From CAZDET01 sp964504335 (lineage in GTDB: Bacteria; Bacteroidota; Bacteroidia; Chitinophagales; Saprospiraceae), in assembly GCA_964504335.1 (NCBI GenBank), contig CAZDET010000020.1:1-64000 (forward strand): DNA of 64,000 bases. Direction: 5' to 3'. Both the position numbers and the translations under genes were made by a program. Under the pieces are notes generated by a model, which worked only from the letters and a program-made list of their open reading frames with translations, was not told the origin of the DNA and ran no database searches. The first letter of the stretch is position 1. Each line of letters starts with the position of its first letter. This document shows positions 62,598-64,000 of this stretch, piece by piece.

Positions 62598-63152
62598 ATG
62601 TCGCTGTACACGGTTGTATTTCGCGTTGTAATCCTGCTGCTATTCTGTGCTTGCCAGCCTTACGGGGGCCATGCGCAACGTCAAACAGGACCCATCATCA
62701 AAGACTATGGTGCTGTATGGTCGGTACCGAATCCCGATGCCGGGGTGGATACCACCATGGAGTATCGGGTGGTATTCGACATTTACCAATCGGGCAATGA
62801 CCCTGGAGAACTGAGCGCCTCCCTGAACACGCTGGCTCGTTTTCTGAACATGCACGGGCAAGCCGGCGTACCGAAGGAGCGCCTGCACGTGGCAGGAGTC
62901 ATCCACAATAAAGCGAGTAAGGATGTGATGAATGATGCGGCCTACCGCGAACGATACGGAATCGACAATCCGAATACCGGGCTCCTGAAGCAACTCCAGG
63001 AAGCGGGCGTCGAACTATACCTCTGCGGCCAATCTGCCTACTCTAGAAACATCGACCGGCAACGCATGCAGCCGGGGATCGAGGTGGGCCTTTCGGCCAT
63101 GACCATCATCCTACAGCTGGAAGAGCAAGGTTACCGGTTGATTAAGTTTTGA
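62598..63152 (+). CDS. Secreted DsrE-family protein
   Basis: 184 residues from ATG 62598 with GAGG four bases upstream. A signal peptide (SLYTVVFRVVILLLFCACQ) is present; a lipoprotein Cys is possible but the lipobox is poor. The mature part has the DsrE fold: YRVVFDIYQSGNDPGELSASLNTLARFLNM, RLHVAGVIHNKAS, and the Cys in VELYLCGQSAYSRN. Family members bind or move sulfur through that Cys; periplasmic ones are less studied. Confidence 0.85.
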   Translation: MSLYTVVFRVVILLLFCACQPYGGHAQRQTGPIIKDYGAVWSVPNPDAGVDTTMEYRVVFDIYQSGNDPGELSASLNTLARFLNMHGQAGVPKERLHVAGVIHNKASKDVMNDAAYRERYGIDNPNTGLLKQLQEAGVELYLCGQSAYSRNIDRQRMQPGIEVGLSAMTIILQLEEQGYRLIKF

Positions 63153-63165
63153 GATGCCTCATAAA

Positions 63166-64000
63166 TTATTCGACGACTTCCATGGCCCGGTAGCCGTACA
63201 TTCGGGCTCCCTCCCGTTCGTCGCGTTCCTCGTGTACATCGGCCAGGAAGAAGGCCCCGGCGCAGCAAGCGACGTTTTCCTGTAATTGCCCGCGGTGCAA
63301 CTGCTCGTAGGTATCGTAGGAAATGGGCTCCCGGCTATTCAACCGCGCCATTAGCTGAAATCGCTGCGTGACGGTGCGCCAACCCGGTTGAACGACTCCC
63401 TTGAATACCTTCGATTTGGAGCCGCTACCGTAGGCGAAGAATCCAATCGCCTGTCCTTCCAGATTGGTATTATCGCCTAAATCGGCTTCCAGGGTACTCA
63501 TGAGCGAGAGGAAGATGGAGGCGGTGTAGAGATTGCCCACCAGACTGGAGGCGCGCTCGCCTCGTTCGATTTTTTCGGTAACCACTTCCTGGTAGGCAGG
63601 TGTCTTGGTGATGCTTCGCAGGAACTTGCCGCAAGCTTTGTAGAAGAGGTCGTGCTCCGGAAAATCGCCGGAGCAGGGCTCGGCAAGCTCGTTGTGTTGG
63701 GCAAAGTCGGCCCACTGGCCGCTGGCCTTTAAGTCTTCCATGTACAGCTCCGAAAACATGCGCCTTGCCTGATAGGCATAGGGCAAGTGGAAGATCAGCC
63801 GCGCCCAGTCGTGCGTGACCGGGGTGCGAGAATCGATACCTGCTTGCCTGCGGTAGGACTGCATGGCCTCGTACAACCGGCCCTGGTAACATTCATTGGA
63901 GTACTGACCGTCGAATACCGGTGTGTTTTTGTGAATGGTGAGATACGACTCGTCGCAATCGAGTACGCCATTAGTAGACTTGGATTCAGCCAGGCTCTTT
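63166..64000 (-). CDS. Hydroxymethylglutaryl-CoA synthase family protein, C-terminal part
   Basis: Runs off the right edge; ~277 residues visible, reading in frame from LAESKSTNG to the stop at 63166. PVFDGQYSNECYQGRLYEAM, LPYAYQARRMFSELYM, and the SLVGNLYTASIFLSLMS block with GFFAYGSGSKSKVFKG are HMG-CoA synthase features. The catalytic Cys region lies outside the window. It condenses acetyl-CoA with acetoacetyl-CoA for isoprenoid synthesis, as many Bacteroidota use the mevalonate route. Confidence 0.88.
   Translation of the reverse strand, partial: KSLAESKSTNGVLDCDESYLTIHKNTPVFDGQYSNECYQGRLYEAMQSYRRQAGIDSRTPVTHDWARLIFHLPYAYQARRMFSELYMEDLKASGQWADFAQHNELAEPCSGDFPEHDLFYKACGKFLRSITKTPAYQEVVTEKIERGERASSLVGNLYTASIFLSLMSTLEADLGDNTNLEGQAIGFFAYGSGSKSKVFKGVVQPGWRTVTQRFQLMARLNSREPISYDTYEQLHRGQLQENVACCAGAFFLADVHEERDEREGARMYGYRAMEVVE

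Noticed and set aside
1..64000. CRISPR array, tRNA/rRNA genes or insertion sequences
   Set aside because: No direct-repeat/spacer array, cloverleaf, rRNA segment or transposase was recognised on reading both strands by eye.

Overview
The window comes from a Bacteroidota bacterium, most plausibly a Saprospiria/Lewinella-type marine member. The signs are type IX secretion (T9SS) genes and type B sorting domains, TAnnTTTG promoter elements, a Bacteroidota-style ECF sigma factor, and small DUF5908 and YbaB genes. The lineage is inferred from gene content, not from a marker search.

Region 1 (1-33.6 kb, all minus strand) is an extracellular contractile injection system (eCIS; related to Afp, PVC and the Algoriphagus AlgoCIS). 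In transcription order it reads: NarL-like regulator with a degenerate receiver, DUF4255 cap protein, probable cap adaptor, sheath, two cysteine-rich helical proteins of unknown role, two tube-like proteins, DUF5908 peptide, LysM spacer, VgrG-like spike, PAAR tip, gp25, a 1307-aa baseplate-J protein, an S74-type fibre, a 2396-aa baseplate protein carrying about 20 short repeats, an unrecognised protein of about 1288 aa, a CIS_TMP tape-measure-type protein, a DUF4157 payload with a C-terminal HNH-like toxin domain, and a zinc-ribbon protein that may be its immunity partner. Genes overlap or nearly touch, so this is probably one transcription unit. No AAA+ ATPase (Afp15 type) is present in the window. 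A 100-N scaffold gap splits the payload gene inside a 66-nt tandem repeat. A ParA-like gene start with a damaged Walker A lies at the left edge.

Region 2 (33.9-38 kb): a TonB_C-like lipoprotein, a subtilase with a C-terminal SPOR domain but no visible signal peptide, an ECF sigma factor, and a divergent XRE regulator.

Region 3 (38-48 kb) is mostly housekeeping: rpsT, a PaaE-like reductase with a TetR regulator and a good operator candidate, tatC, YbaB/EbfC, tdk, an NlpC/P60 hydrolase, and secreted LamG and beta-helix proteins.

Region 4 (48.5-58.3 kb) is a T9SS/gliding-type surface module: PorP/SprF, a PorE-like TPR-propeller-OmpA protein, and a 1900-aa repeat adhesin with a type B sorting domain.

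Region 5 (58.4-64 kb): rtcB, a sugar-1-phosphate nucleotidyltransferase, a nuclease-fold protein, hsp20 with two operator-like palindromes, a DsrE-family protein, and a partial HMG-CoA synthase.

No tRNA, rRNA, CRISPR array or recognisable insertion sequence was seen.
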